From positions 1-64,000 of the forward strand of contig JAFRNY010000018.1 of the NCBI GenBank assembly GCA_017429945.1: a stretch of DNA of 64,000 nt, given 5' to 3'. Numbering within the stretch: the stretch's first letter is position 1; every line of letters begins with the position of its first letter. The stretch comes from Bacteroidaceae bacterium. Its GTDB lineage: Bacteria; Bacteroidota; Bacteroidia; Bacteroidales; Bacteroidaceae. The notes beneath the pieces are model-generated. The model ran no database searches, was not told the origin of the DNA, and saw only the letters and a program-made list of their open reading frames with translations. Of the stretch, positions 27,601-35,643 are shown piece after piece. A program made the translations under genes and the position numbers.

Positions 27601-27980
27601 GCGTTATCCGCATAGAGAGCAGCAAGACCCTACCGCTCAAGAAGATGCGCAAGCAGCTCCTGCGCGACGCACAGCGCGAGGGCTACGACCATGCCTATAT
27701 CGTGCGTAAGGATGCCCTCTATTGCGTCAACGTTAAGGACGGAAGCGAGAAACCGCTGCGCAAGCCCAACATCAGCCCAACCCTGAACATGATGCGCCAC
27801 ATTAGCGCCCTCTCCACCGAGCAGACAGATGTCGTCAACAGCGAGGATAACGGGGCCCGCTTCTCCATTGTAGGACCTAAGGCCATGCTACTCAACGATG
27901 TGGAAGTGCCGATGACTACGCCCGAGCAGCCCGCCAAGATTCCATTGACGTTCCCATTACATAGGAAACCCACTCCCTGA
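24681..27980 (+). CDS. secreted TldD/PmbA-family protein, tandem fusion of an active-type and a motif-less half
   Basis: 1,099 residues with a signal peptide (MKRILLFLFILVSIRPGFSA). The N-terminal half (about 20-560) has the TldD metallopeptidase motif FFHEIFGHRLEGH, with His311, Glu312 and His316. The C-terminal half (about 570-1090) repeats the same architecture (QPAPFIIDYRLQRS, then VGPVLFENGAAGRIIYNL, NLRFNKPNTWNG), but the HExxxH is missing. TldD/TldE complexes pair one chain with the motif and one without, so this looks like both partners in one polypeptide. A CCCTCTG microrepeat lies at the junction (26370-26390). The last codons and stop run into a palindromic repeat. It interrupts the proA-argF' order. 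Confidence 0.88.
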   Translation: MKRILLFLFILVSIRPGFSATTADNDTLLRVLREELSADFAELQKQDIKPYFISFRVQESFNTRITASFGFLGISNQNHSRTFTPQVRVGTPELDNFKFNNQSRSGTQPLPLTDASTDALRTAIWSQMLTAYDRATAAYRDAQNRLRSQADNEDKAPCFSMLSDSVAESYYEPPLTHPALTPDEQRKWEERLCRISAVFRQWPQFGEAVANLQVENQRTHLVSTEGTAIVQNRISYRVFIQAQVKTDDGMEMPLNKTYYATSLDALPAEDVMIRDAEDVGRRLEALSKAPVADPFTGPALMSGEASGVFFHEIFGHRLEGHRMKTGGQTFRKMIGEQVLPTDFQVYCDPTLTHYGDQPLNGGYRFDDEGTRARRVNNVMDGVLKEFLMSRVPLDSFPQSNSHGRTAEGGTPVSRQSNLVVETRKPYTEAQLRQLLRDEARRQDKPYGYLFQSVSGGFTQTGEGGSINSFNVTPLEVFRIYVDGRPDELVRGVDLIGTPLSMFSNITAGGDTPATFIGVCGAESGWVPVSATSPMVFCSKIETQRRQEKSALMPVLEAPHFITQPSALCPLHVAEDSVIFAALSDELQRSMDSLRIEGQPAPFIIDYRLQRSREFDLTSSFGEITTMQVSPWAQKFDAEVILGDYKHSSLREPESGMRGVGIPMAADYNNLRRQAWFASDARYKQAIASLENKRQQLKKVQLPADEAALDDLIPAQPVTSIQVQPREFSDTLADELADYLRRLSGMAKEFPALILSVANMNQHQAYIYRLTSEGVRVAQLQDDISSISFRFAFARGTNPLSWNHDYASPSELLADSARFTKRAREYVALQYKLFCDSIAEEDYYVGPVLFENGAAGRIIYNLTSGNRHNFRAWHPYLRSDRAIFSKLNRKIVDDKITIRQDPTLTKWNGHELIGAYTVDANGQTPQAVTLVDRGIFRAQLCGSTPALGTSKPTGNLRFNKPNTWNGALAASTAPGVIRIESSKTLPLKKMRKQLLRDAQREGYDHAYIVRKDALYCVNVKDGSEKPLRKPNISPTLNMMRHISALSTEQTDVVNSEDNGARFSIVGPKAMLLNDVEVPMTTPEQPAKIPLTFPLHRKPTP

Positions 27981-28112
27981 CCCCTCCTTTAGGGAGGGCA
28001 GTAGTCTCCTTCAAGAATAGACAAATAATAATAACTATAAACATGACCCTGTAACAACCTCTCAAATACATTCCACTCCCTCCCTACAAGGGAGGGTGAG
28101 GGGTGGGTCTTC
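27971..28112. repeat. C-rich/G-rich composite palindromic element (copy 2)
   Basis: Starts over the TldD-like stop codon (CTGACCCCTCC) and ends five bases before the argF' start (GTGAGGGGTGGGTC). Sub-hairpins CCCTCC...GGGAGGG are at each end. It shares TCTCCTTCAAGA and CCTCTCAAATACATTC with copy 3 inside argF', which pins down the relationship. It forms the whole argF' leader. Confidence 0.75.
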
Positions 28113-28117
28113 TTTTT

Positions 28118-29212
28118 ATGAAAGTTTTTCAACACGTACAAGACCTTGGCGACCTGAGCGTCGCCCTCGCGGAAGCGCAGGAAGTGAAGCGCGACCGCTA
28201 CCAGTGGCAGCACCTCGGTCGCAACAAGACCGCGCTGCTCATCTTCTTCAACAACTCCCTCCGCACGCGCCTCTCGACGCAGAAGGCTGCCATGAACCTC
28301 GGCATGAACGTCATCGTGCTCGACGTGAACCAAGGCGCCTGGAAGCTGGAGACCGAGCGCGGCGTCGTCATGGACGGCGACAAGAGCGAACACCTCTTGG
28401 AAGCCATCCCCGTGATGGCCTCGTACTGCGACCTCATCGGCGTGCGCTCCTTCGCCCGCTTCGAAAGCCGCGAGGACGACTACGAGGAGAAGATCCTGAA
28501 CCAGTTCATCCGCTACAGCGGCCGCCCCGTCTTCTTCATGGAGAGTGCCACGGTGCACCCGTTGCAGGCGTTTGCTGACCTCATCACCATCAAAGAACAG
28601 ACCCCCTCCCCGCTCCCCCTAAAGGGGGAGAGTGGTCACCTTCAAGATCAGGTCCCCTCTCAAATACATTCTACTCTCCCCCTTGAGGGGGAGCGGGGAG
28701 GGGGTCTGTGGTCTGGTCGGCCCATCAAGGTTGTACTCACTTGGGCTCCTCACCCCCGCGCTCTACCGCAGGCTGTTCCCAACTCGTTCGCCGAGTGGAT
28801 GTTGGCCGCTTCCCAACAGGGACTTGGCATCGACTTCGTTATCACCCACCCCCAAGGCTACGAGCTCGACCCGCAGTTCGTGCAGGGAGCCCGTGTGGAG
28901 TATGACCAGATGAAGGCCTTCGAGGGCGCCGACTTCATCTACGCCAAGAACTGGAGCTGCCCGGGCGTCACACGTCCCCAGGACTACGGCAAGGTGCTCG
29001 ACGACTACCACACGATGATGGACTGGTGCGTCAGCGCACGCCAGATGGCCGTGACCAACGACGCGCACTTCATGCACTGCCTGCCGGTAAGAAGGAACAT
29101 GATTGTGACGGACGACGTCATCGAGGGGCCGCGCTCGCTGGTCATCCCCGAGGCCGCCAACCGCGAGATCTCGGCCCAAGTGGTGCTGAAACGAATGCTT
29201 GAATCGCTCTGA
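28118..29212 (+). CDS. argF': N-succinylornithine (N-acylornithine) carbamoyltransferase with in-frame repeat insertion
   Basis: About 364 residues from the ATG at 28118 (MKVFQHVQDLGDL); relatives are near 320. Carbamoylates N-acylornithine on the Bacteroides-type arginine route. Visible are the carbamoyl-phosphate motif SLRTR (47-51), the specificity region VVMDGDKSEH, HPLQAFADLITI, HCLPVRRNMIV and AANREISAQVVLKRML. Residue 90 is Ser, where as I recall the succinyl-specific Bacteroides enzyme has Pro and the acetyl-specific Xanthomonas enzyme has Glu. Between DLITIKE and KVVLTWAPHP sits an insertion of about 37 residues encoded by a perfect palindromic element (28598-28708). Confidence 0.95.
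   Translation: MKVFQHVQDLGDLSVALAEAQEVKRDRYQWQHLGRNKTALLIFFNNSLRTRLSTQKAAMNLGMNVIVLDVNQGAWKLETERGVVMDGDKSEHLLEAIPVMASYCDLIGVRSFARFESREDDYEEKILNQFIRYSGRPVFFMESATVHPLQAFADLITIKEQTPSPLPLKGESGHLQDQVPSQIHSTLPLEGERGGGLWSGRPIKVVLTWAPHPRALPQAVPNSFAEWMLAASQQGLGIDFVITHPQGYELDPQFVQGARVEYDQMKAFEGADFIYAKNWSCPGVTRPQDYGKVLDDYHTMMDWCVSARQMAVTNDAHFMHCLPVRRNMIVTDDVIEGPRSLVIPEAANREISAQVVLKRMLESL
28598..28708. repeat. 111-bp palindromic element inserted in frame in argF' (copy 3)
   Basis: Perfect 23-bp terminal inverted repeats (28598-28620 and 28686-28708; the left starts CAGACCCCCTCCCCGC). Each end holds an internal CTCCCCC/GGGGGAG hairpin, and the spacer has CACCTTCAAGATCAGGT and CTCTCAAATACATTC shared with copy 2. 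The length is exactly 37 codons and the reading frame stays open, giving a Pro/Gly/Leu-rich insert. Confidence 0.92.
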
Positions 29213-29231
29213 ACTTTAAGCTTCCTAATTA

Positions 29232-29274
29232 CAAAAGCCCCTGAAGCCATTGTGGCTTCAGGGGCTTTTGTTTT
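29232..29274. terminator. bidirectional terminator between argF' and relA/spoT
   Basis: An 18-bp perfect stem (29232-29249 with 29253-29270; core AAAGCCCCTGAAGCCA) with a 3-nt loop, A-rich on the left and T-rich on the right. It serves both convergent genes. Confidence 0.93.
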
Positions 29275-29295
29275 ACTTTTGATGCGGCGATTTGG

Positions 29296-31569
29296 TCAAG
29301 ACACCCTCTTCACCTCTTCGATTCCATCGATTTTCTGCAGCTTTTGGATGATGACATCGAGGTCGTCGGTGTCGTGCACGCTCAACTCTATATCACCTTG
29401 GAAGATACCCTCCCGCGCGGCTATCGAGAGCTGATGAACATTCACGTTGAGCTGCTCTGTAATAACATCTGTCATGCTCTTGATGATGCCTACGCGGTCG
29501 ATGCCTTCGAGATGGAGTGTGGCAGCAAAACTGATTTGCTTATGAGTATCCCAAAAGACGGCCAGGATGTGATTCCCATCCACATTCTTCAACCTATTGG
29601 CGATACTACAATTGCGCTTATGCACAATCACGCGGTTTTGGTCATCAAGATACCCGAGTACCTCGTCACCGGGAATGGGGTTGCACGTGGGACACATATT
29701 GACGCGCCCAATATTCTCTTCACTAAGATAAAGCGGTTTCTTTCGATCTACGACGAATGTCGGTTGCTGCTCTTTATCCCGCGATTTTGTCGGAGCACTA
29801 TCACTCGAACGTTTGCGCTTATAGAACGGGATATATTTAGTCCATCCTCGGCTTCCGCTTTCTTTGTTGCTATCAGACTTCAGCGTGTGCAGGTCCTCGT
29901 CGCTGAGCGTCACGGTTCCGGCACCGAGGCTTGTGTAGAGTTCCTCGCGCGTCTCCAACATATGGTACATGGCCAGGCGGTCGAGCATCTGGCTGTTGAG
30001 CTCCAGGTCGTTTTGCTTGCACCACTGCTCGAATATTTCCTCGCCTCGCTTCTGCTGCTCGCGACGTTGGCGACGCAATATTGCCTCAATCTTGTTCTTG
30101 GCCTTGGCCGTAGTGACGAAGTTAATCCACGAAGGCTCCACTCTCAACGTGTTAGACGTAAGAATCTCCACCTGGTCGCCGCTCTTTAGCCTGTAGCTTA
30201 TCGGCACGAGCTGATGGTTGACTTTGGCTCCTATGCAGTGAGTGCCGAGCACTGAGTGAATAGAGAACGCGAAGTCGAGCGCAGTGCATCCTGCCGGCAT
30301 AGTCTTGAACTCGCCTTTGGGCGTTATGACGAGTATTTCCGAGGAATAGAGATTCAGCTTTATCGTGGAGAGGAAGTCCATGGCCGACGGCTGCGGGTCG
30401 TCGAGGATCTCCTTAATTGTTGAGAGCCACTTCTCGAGCTCCGTCTCGCTGGCCGAGGTGTCCTTCTCGCCTTCCTTATATTTCCAGTGGGCAGCAAAGC
30501 CGCGCTCAGCCATATCGTCCATACGCCGAGAGCGTATCTGCAGCTCAATCCATCGGCCTTGCTTGCTCATGAGCGTAGTGTGCAGAGCCTGATAACCATT
30601 GCTCTTTGGGTTGGAGAGCCAGTCGCGGAAGCGGTCAGGGTGTGCCTTATAAATGCTGGTGCAAGCGGCGTAGATTTGGAAACAATCGTTGATCTCTGTG
30701 TCGGGCGAATGTGGGTCGAAGATGACGCGCACAGCCAGAATGTCATAGATTTCCTCGAACGTAACACCCTTGTTCTGCATCTTACTCCATATACTATATG
30801 GCCGTTTGATGCGTGCTTTTATATCGTAGTGCAAGCCGAGTTTGTCGAGCTTCTCGCGTATGGGCAGTATGAATGTGCGGAAGGCCTCGTCGAGATGTGG
30901 TCGAATATCGTCCAGCTGCTTGCAGATCTGTTCGTAAGCCTCGGGATGCTCGTAGCGGAAACTGAAATCCTCGAGCTCTTCCTTTATGAGGTTCAGCCCG
31001 AGTCGGTGTGCGAGCGGTGCGTAGATATACAGTGTCTCGCCCGCAATCTTATATTGCTTATGAGGTGGCTGCGAACCGAGCGTTCGCATATTATGGAGTC
31101 GGTCGGAGATTTTGATGAGGATGACGCGTATGTCGTCGCTCATTGTCAGCAGCAGTTTCTTGAACGACTCGGCCTGTGCCGACGCCTTATCTCCGAAGAT
31201 ACCACCCGAGATTTTTGTCAAGCCGTCGACAATCTGTGCTATCTTCTCGCCGAAGATATTCGTGAGGTCTTCGACGGTGTAGTCGGTGTCTTCGACGACA
31301 TCGTGGAGCAGAGCCGCACAGATACTTGTGGAGCCGAGACCTATCTCGCCGCACACAATCTGTGCTACAGCCAGCGGGTGCATGATATACGGCTCCCCGG
31401 AAAGCCGGCGCACGCCTTTGTGTGCCTGCTTTGCGAAATTGAAGGCCCTTGAAATGATGTCAACCTTCTTGCGATGTGGTGAGGCAAGGTATGTATCGAT
31501 GAGTTTCTGATAAGCGGCGCTTATCATCTCCTCATCAGCCTGCGCTTGGCGGATAGCTTCGTCGTCCAT
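29296..31569 (-). CDS. bifunctional (p)ppGpp synthetase/hydrolase, RelA/SpoT family
   Basis: 757 residues, full length. Controls the stringent-response alarmone. Order: HD hydrolase domain (about 45-200) with intact metal motif LLHDVVED (His89, Asp90), synthetase domain (about 230-370; RVIFDPHSPDTEIND, NPKSNGYQALHTTLM), TGS domain (about 400-460; VITPKGEFKTMPAGCTALDFA), a zinc-finger-like region with MCPTCNPIPGDEV, and a C-terminal ACT domain (about 675-757; LEGIDRVGIIKSMTDVI). Both catalytic halves look functional. Last gene of the minus-strand parA-parB-DUF5683-mltD operon, 12 bases after the transglycosylase gene. Confidence 0.96.
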   Translation of the reverse strand: MDDEAIRQAQADEEMISAAYQKLIDTYLASPHRKKVDIISRAFNFAKQAHKGVRRLSGEPYIMHPLAVAQIVCGEIGLGSTSICAALLHDVVEDTDYTVEDLTNIFGEKIAQIVDGLTKISGGIFGDKASAQAESFKKLLLTMSDDIRVILIKISDRLHNMRTLGSQPPHKQYKIAGETLYIYAPLAHRLGLNLIKEELEDFSFRYEHPEAYEQICKQLDDIRPHLDEAFRTFILPIREKLDKLGLHYDIKARIKRPYSIWSKMQNKGVTFEEIYDILAVRVIFDPHSPDTEINDCFQIYAACTSIYKAHPDRFRDWLSNPKSNGYQALHTTLMSKQGRWIELQIRSRRMDDMAERGFAAHWKYKEGEKDTSASETELEKWLSTIKEILDDPQPSAMDFLSTIKLNLYSSEILVITPKGEFKTMPAGCTALDFAFSIHSVLGTHCIGAKVNHQLVPISYRLKSGDQVEILTSNTLRVEPSWINFVTTAKAKNKIEAILRRQRREQQKRGEEIFEQWCKQNDLELNSQMLDRLAMYHMLETREELYTSLGAGTVTLSDEDLHTLKSDSNKESGSRGWTKYIPFYKRKRSSDSAPTKSRDKEQQPTFVVDRKKPLYLSEENIGRVNMCPTCNPIPGDEVLGYLDDQNRVIVHKRNCSIANRLKNVDGNHILAVFWDTHKQISFAATLHLEGIDRVGIIKSMTDVITEQLNVNVHQLSIAAREGIFQGDIELSVHDTDDLDVIIQKLQKIDGIEEVKRVS

Positions 31570-31581
31570 AATATGAATCAG

Positions 31582-32943
31582 TTACTTTACGCGTATCTTC
31601 TGTCCGGCTCTGATGTTGTTGCCCCTGATGCCGTTGAGGCGGCGCAACTTTGAGACCGTGGTGCCGTTGCGCTTAGCTATGGCGCTGAGCGTGTCGCCTC
31701 GGCGCACAGTAGCGGATCGCGACCCGCGTCCGGCGCTACGCCCACGTCCGCGTCCGCGGCGCGACGTTATCTTTGTGTTCTGAGGCGTGAGCTGTGCCTG
31801 TGCCACTTCGATCTCAGCGCGCGTGGCCAGGAGTTCTGTCGCACGGTAAGCATAGATGGAGTCGCCGGCTTCGATGAAGGCCGTCATCGAGGCATTGGGC
31901 AGGCGCAACGTGCAGGGGTGGCTGAAGCCTGGGATGAGGCCAGTGCGGTATTGTGGATTGAGCGCTTTGAGCGCCTCGGCCGAGATATTGCAGAGCGCTA
32001 CGATCTGGTCGGCATGCAAGTTGCGGTCGACCATGACGGTGTCTGTAGCGGCAGGTAACTGTGCCGACGCCGGACAGATATTATGCTCGCAGTAGTAGGT
32101 CATAATATAGTTTGCGGCGATAAAAGCGGGCACATAACCACGCGTCTCCCGGGGCAGGTAGGGATAGATTTGCCAATAGTCCTTAGAGCCTCCAGCACGG
32201 CTGATGGCCTTGCGCACATTACCAGGGCCGCAGTTGTAAGAGGCTATGGCCAGCGTCCAGTCGCCGAAGATGTCGTAGAGGTCCTTCAGATAGTGGGCTG
32301 CGGCGTAGCTCGACTTGATAGGGTCGCGGCGCTCATCGATGAGGCTGGTCACCTCAAGGCCGTACTGCTTGGCGGTGGTAATCATGAACTGCCACAGGCC
32401 TACGGCACCGGCTCGGCTGACGGCCTCTGGGTTCAAGGCGCTCTCGATTACGGGCAGGTATTTCAGCTCCAATGGCAGCTGATAAGCCTCGAGAGCTTCC
32501 TCAAAGATGGGAGTGTAGAAATTCGACGAGCCGAGAATGATGCTTACCGACCTGCGCAGGCGCCCTGTATATTGGTCGATGAAGTGTCGTACGACATCGT
32601 TGTAAGGCATTTCTATGACGTTTGGCAACCGCTGCAGGCGATGTATGTACGTCTCGCGGTCGAAGTCGGGGTTGACGCCCGTGTCGGTGCAGTCGCCTTC
32701 AGGAATGAGATAAGTCTTGTTGTTCCATTCGCTGAGCAGGCTGTCCATCTCGGCCTCCATGCCGGCCGGGATATCTATTTCTGTGGTGACGACCTCATCG
32801 CCATCGTCGGCGCTGTCGTCCTCGTCGGTGAGATCGAGTGTCTCCAGCTCTTCATCGTCGTCAATGACTTGTGCGCGTACGACAGAACAAGGCATGGCTC
32901 CGACGCAGAGCAGTGCAAAAAGTATTTTAAACTGTTTCTTCAT
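31582..32943 (-). CDS. mltD: membrane-bound lytic murein transglycosylase D-like, with LysM
   Basis: 453 residues. Signal peptide (MKKQFKILFALLCVGAMPCSVVRA), an acidic linker (about 28-60), a lytic transglycosylase (SLT) domain (about 135-270) with the catalytic-Glu segment LPVIESALNPEAVSRAGAVG and YNCGPGNVRKAI, and a C-terminal LysM (RRGDTLSAIAKRNGTTVSKL). A weaker LysM-like stretch may lie at about 290-330. It cleaves peptidoglycan glycan strands in the periplasm. An Arg/Gly-rich low-complexity linker precedes the LysM. Confidence 0.93.
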   Translation of the reverse strand: MKKQFKILFALLCVGAMPCSVVRAQVIDDDEELETLDLTDEDDSADDGDEVVTTEIDIPAGMEAEMDSLLSEWNNKTYLIPEGDCTDTGVNPDFDRETYIHRLQRLPNVIEMPYNDVVRHFIDQYTGRLRRSVSIILGSSNFYTPIFEEALEAYQLPLELKYLPVIESALNPEAVSRAGAVGLWQFMITTAKQYGLEVTSLIDERRDPIKSSYAAAHYLKDLYDIFGDWTLAIASYNCGPGNVRKAISRAGGSKDYWQIYPYLPRETRGYVPAFIAANYIMTYYCEHNICPASAQLPAATDTVMVDRNLHADQIVALCNISAEALKALNPQYRTGLIPGFSHPCTLRLPNASMTAFIEAGDSIYAYRATELLATRAEIEVAQAQLTPQNTKITSRRGRGRGRSAGRGSRSATVRRGDTLSAIAKRNGTTVSKLRRLNGIRGNNIRAGQKIRVK

Positions 32944-32976
32944 AATCTTGAGTTTAGCGGCCGTCGCGGCCTGATG

Positions 32977-33738
32977 TCAGAAATTTACGGCGAACGAGAA
33001 GCCGATGTTGGCTCCGCCTCGCGCGAAATCTGATGCGGAGCCGTGGGCTCGCGGATCAGTGGTGATGATTGTGGGTTGCAGTTGCAGCGAGAGGTCCTCT
33101 GAGATATCGAAGCTCGAGAGTTCGGCATCTACGTAGGCATCGATTACCGACAGCGCATAGACGGCGACGAAAGCCAGTATGCTCATATCGCGGTACTTGC
33201 GGTAGTAATTCTTACGATTCTTGAAGATCTCCTTGAACTGCTCTTCGCGCCCGCTCATGTTAAAGTTAATAGGCAGCATCTTTTCGTACGACTTCGTGTT
33301 GGGGTCGTCGTCCATGATGTCGAGGTATGCCTGAGAATAGTCGCTTAGCATCTGGTTGTTCCACGAGAGGGCGTATGTACACCCGAGGAATCCGCCATAG
33401 ATGATGGGCAGTTTCCAGTACTTACGGTTGTAGATCTGTCCGCCGCCGGGCAGGATAAGTCCCAACCACAGGGCGCGTGTGGGGTCGGGCTTGAAACCGG
33501 GGGCCATGGCGTCGGCGATGCGCGTGGCCAGGCTATCGACGTTCACCTTCACCACTGCAGTCTTGCCCACGCTGTCGGGGCGTGCCAAGAGCACGCTGTC
33601 GGGCGTGAGTGCGAACTCGTCGGCCACGACGGTAGAGTCGGCCGCCTGTCGTGGTGCCTGCGCCGCCAAGCGCTGAGGACAAAGGACTGCGACGATGCAG
33701 GCTGCGATGACTGCCAGTATGCGAAGATTATCTGTCAT
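32977..33738 (-). CDS. DUF5683 membrane protein
   Basis: About 253 residues if started at 33738 (MTDNLRILAVIAACIVAVLC, a signal-type N-terminus); the frame also opens at 33768. Conserved DUF5683 features are the segment ALWLGLILPGGGQIYNRKYWKLPIIYGGFLG and a later membrane helix MSILAFVAVYALSVIDAYVDAEL. Function is not known; the family is regularly encoded downstream of parB in Bacteroidetes and may link chromosome and envelope processes. Part of a five-gene minus-strand operon. Confidence 0.85.
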   Translation of the reverse strand: MTDNLRILAVIAACIVAVLCPQRLAAQAPRQAADSTVVADEFALTPDSVLLARPDSVGKTAVVKVNVDSLATRIADAMAPGFKPDPTRALWLGLILPGGGQIYNRKYWKLPIIYGGFLGCTYALSWNNQMLSDYSQAYLDIMDDDPNTKSYEKMLPINFNMSGREEQFKEIFKNRKNYYRKYRDMSILAFVAVYALSVIDAYVDAELSSFDISEDLSLQLQPTIITTDPRAHGSASDFARGGANIGFSFAVNF

Positions 33739-33786
33739 GCCAGGTCGGGGTGAGTGGAATAGTGTCAACGTACGTGCCTCGTGGAG

Positions 33787-34680
33787 TTAATGTTTCAGTT
33801 TGTCGAGCAAAGCTACGATGCGCTCCAGCTCCTCCTCGTTGGCAAACGGGATAGTGATTTTGCCCTTGCCCTGATCGTTGCAGGCGAACTGCACTTTCGT
33901 GCGGAAACAGTGCGAGAGGTTGTCGCGCAGCAACTCAAAGTCGTGGCTCAGCTTGGCTTTCTGCGGGCGCAGGCGCTGACTGCCTACGCTGATGCTCTCG
34001 CCATCGTTGAGGCGCTTCACCAGTTCTTCGACTTTACGCACGCTCATGTGCTCCTGCTGTATCTGCTTAAACACCTTCAGCTGCAGCGAGGGGTTGTCGA
34101 GCGTGAGCAGTGCACGGGCGTGGCCCATGTCGAGTTCGCGGTTCTGCAGAGCCATCTGAATCGTGGCCGGCAGTTTCAGCAGTCGCAGGTAGTTGGTCAC
34201 CGTGGCACGTTTCTTGCCTACGCGCTCGCTCAGGCGGTCTTGCGTGAGGCCGTACTGCTCGAGCAGATGCTGATAGGCCAACGCTATCTCGAGGGCGTTG
34301 AGGTCCTGACGCTGGATGTTCTCGATGAGCGCCATTTCCATGACGTTCTCGTCGTCGGCCGTGCGTATGTAGGCCGGAATAGTTCTCAGGCCGGCCATCT
34401 GCGAGGCTCGCCAGCGGCGCTCGCCGGCGATAATCTCGTAGGTGCCGTCGGGCATCTGGCGCAGAGTGATAGGCTGAACGATACCTATCTCGCGGATGCT
34501 GTCGGCCAGTTCCTTCAGCGCCTCGGGGTCGAACTCGCGGCGTGGCTGGTTAGGATTAGGATGAATGAGGGAGATGTCTGTCTCGCTGATTGACGAGGAG
34601 CCTTCGGTGTGCACCTCAGCCGTGTCAATCAAGGCATCGAGGCCTCGCCCGAGAGCCGGGAATTTCTTATGTGCTGCCAT
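33787..34680 (-). CDS. parB: chromosome partition protein ParB
   Basis: 297 residues. The N-terminus ALGRGLDALI and the CTP-binding ParB/Srx core (PNPNQPRREFDPEALKELADSI, YEIIAGERRWRAS, ENIQRQDLNALEIA) are followed by the HTH region (GLTQDRLSERVGKKRATVTNYLRLLKLP) and a C-terminal dimerisation segment. Binds parS and spreads to form the segregation complex with ParA. No perfect parS site was found by eye in the window. Lies 12 bases after parA. Confidence 0.95.
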   Translation of the reverse strand: MAAHKKFPALGRGLDALIDTAEVHTEGSSSISETDISLIHPNPNQPRREFDPEALKELADSIREIGIVQPITLRQMPDGTYEIIAGERRWRASQMAGLRTIPAYIRTADDENVMEMALIENIQRQDLNALEIALAYQHLLEQYGLTQDRLSERVGKKRATVTNYLRLLKLPATIQMALQNRELDMGHARALLTLDNPSLQLKVFKQIQQEHMSVRKVEELVKRLNDGESISVGSQRLRPQKAKLSHDFELLRDNLSHCFRTKVQFACNDQGKGKITIPFANEEELERIVALLDKLKH

Positions 34681-34692
34681 TGTAATTCTTTG

Positions 34693-35460
34693 TTACTTTT
34701 CATTCTTCTCGATAATCTCCTGAGCCAAAGCCAGATGATTGCGTGCGCCAGCGCTGTCGACATCGTAGAGAATGGCAGGCAGACCGTGGGAGGGAGCCTC
34801 GGAGAGTTTCACGTTGCGGTTGATGACCGTCTTGAACACGAGCTCCTGGAAGTGGCGGCGCACCTCGTCCTTAATCTGATTGGCCAGGCGCAGGCGCGAG
34901 TCGTACATCGTAAGCAGGAAGCCCTCGATCTCGAGCTGCGGATTCAGCTTCTGTTTGATTATCTTGATGGTGTTGAGGAGTTTTGAGATACCTTCAAGGG
35001 CAAAATACTCGCACTGTACAGGTATGATCACCGAGTCGGCCGCCGTGAGGGCATTTACGGTGATGAGGCCCAGCGAGGGCGAGCAGTCGATGAGTATGTA
35101 ATCGTAGTCAGGAGCCAGCGGACGGAGCTGACGGGCCATAACGCGCTCGCGCTCGGGCAGGTTGAGCATCTCTATTTCGGCGCCAACGAGGTCGATGTGG
35201 CTGGGAACGACATCGAGCCCTGGAACATCGGTCTCGAAGATGGCCTCGCGGATGTCGGCACCCCCGATAAGGCAGTCGTAGATGCTCGTCTCCACCGCCT
35301 TCACGTCCACGCCCAGGCCGCTCGAAGCGTTGGCCTGCGGGTCGGCATCAACGAGCAGCACGCGCTTCTCCAGCGTTGCCAGCGAAGCGGCCAGGTTCAT
35401 GGAGGTAGTGGTCTTACCGACGCCTCCTTTTTGGTTTGCTAAAGCTATAATTTTTGTCAT
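34693..35460 (-). CDS. parA: chromosome partition ATPase ParA (Soj)
   Basis: 255 residues. Deviant Walker A motif [21 protein letters not shown] at the N-terminus, Walker A' [14 protein letters not shown], and [20 protein letters not shown]. No N-terminal DNA-binding extension, so it is the chromosomal Soj-type. It drives origin segregation with ParB. First gene of the minus-strand operon that runs to relA/spoT, with a -7 box at 35492-35499. Confidence 0.96.
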   Translation of the reverse strand: MTKIIALANQKGGVGKTTTSMNLAASLATLEKRVLLVDADPQANASSGLGVDVKAVETSIYDCLIGGADIREAIFETDVPGLDVVPSHIDLVGAEIEMLNLPERERVMARQLRPLAPDYDYILIDCSPSLGLITVNALTAADSVIIPVQCEYFALEGISKLLNTIKIIKQKLNPQLEIEGFLLTMYDSRLRLANQIKDEVRRHFQELVFKTVINRNVKLSEAPSHGLPAILYDVDSAGARNHLALAQEIIEKNEK

Positions 35461-35491
35461 GCGCGTATGTATACGTATGTAAATTGAGCTG

Positions 35492-35499
35492 CAAAGGTA
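35492..35499 (-). promoter_or_regulatory. -7 box (TACCTTTG) of parA
   Basis: The minus strand reads TACCTTTG, 31 bp upstream of the parA start, an exact consensus match heading the parA-relA operon. Confidence 0.6.
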
Positions 35500-35560
35500 A
35501 GCATTTTAGCTAAAACTACGGCCCCTTTTAAAGCTTTTTATGCTTTATTTGCCCCTTTTC

Positions 35561-35591
35561 TTGCTTCAGTCGATGGCATTTTGTAACTTTG
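35561..35591 (+). promoter_or_regulatory. promoter of tadA (TTG, 20-bp spacer, TAACTTTG)
   Basis: TTG at 35561-35563 and TAACTTTG at 35584-35591 fit the Bacteroidetes -33/-7 promoter with a 20-bp spacer; the gene starts 52 bp further on. Confidence 0.65.
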
Positions 35592-35643
35592 CGCCAATTA
35601 ACGAGGGCGCTATGAGCCCACTTGTCACAAAGCAGGAATAGTT

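Noticed and set aside
30487-31452. Plus-strand open frame of 321 codons opposite relA/spoT
   Set aside because: Antisense shadow of a full-length RelA/SpoT gene.
33787-35460. Expected parS site near parAB
   Set aside because: No perfect parS-like palindrome could be found by eye in or near the genes; sites may be elsewhere.
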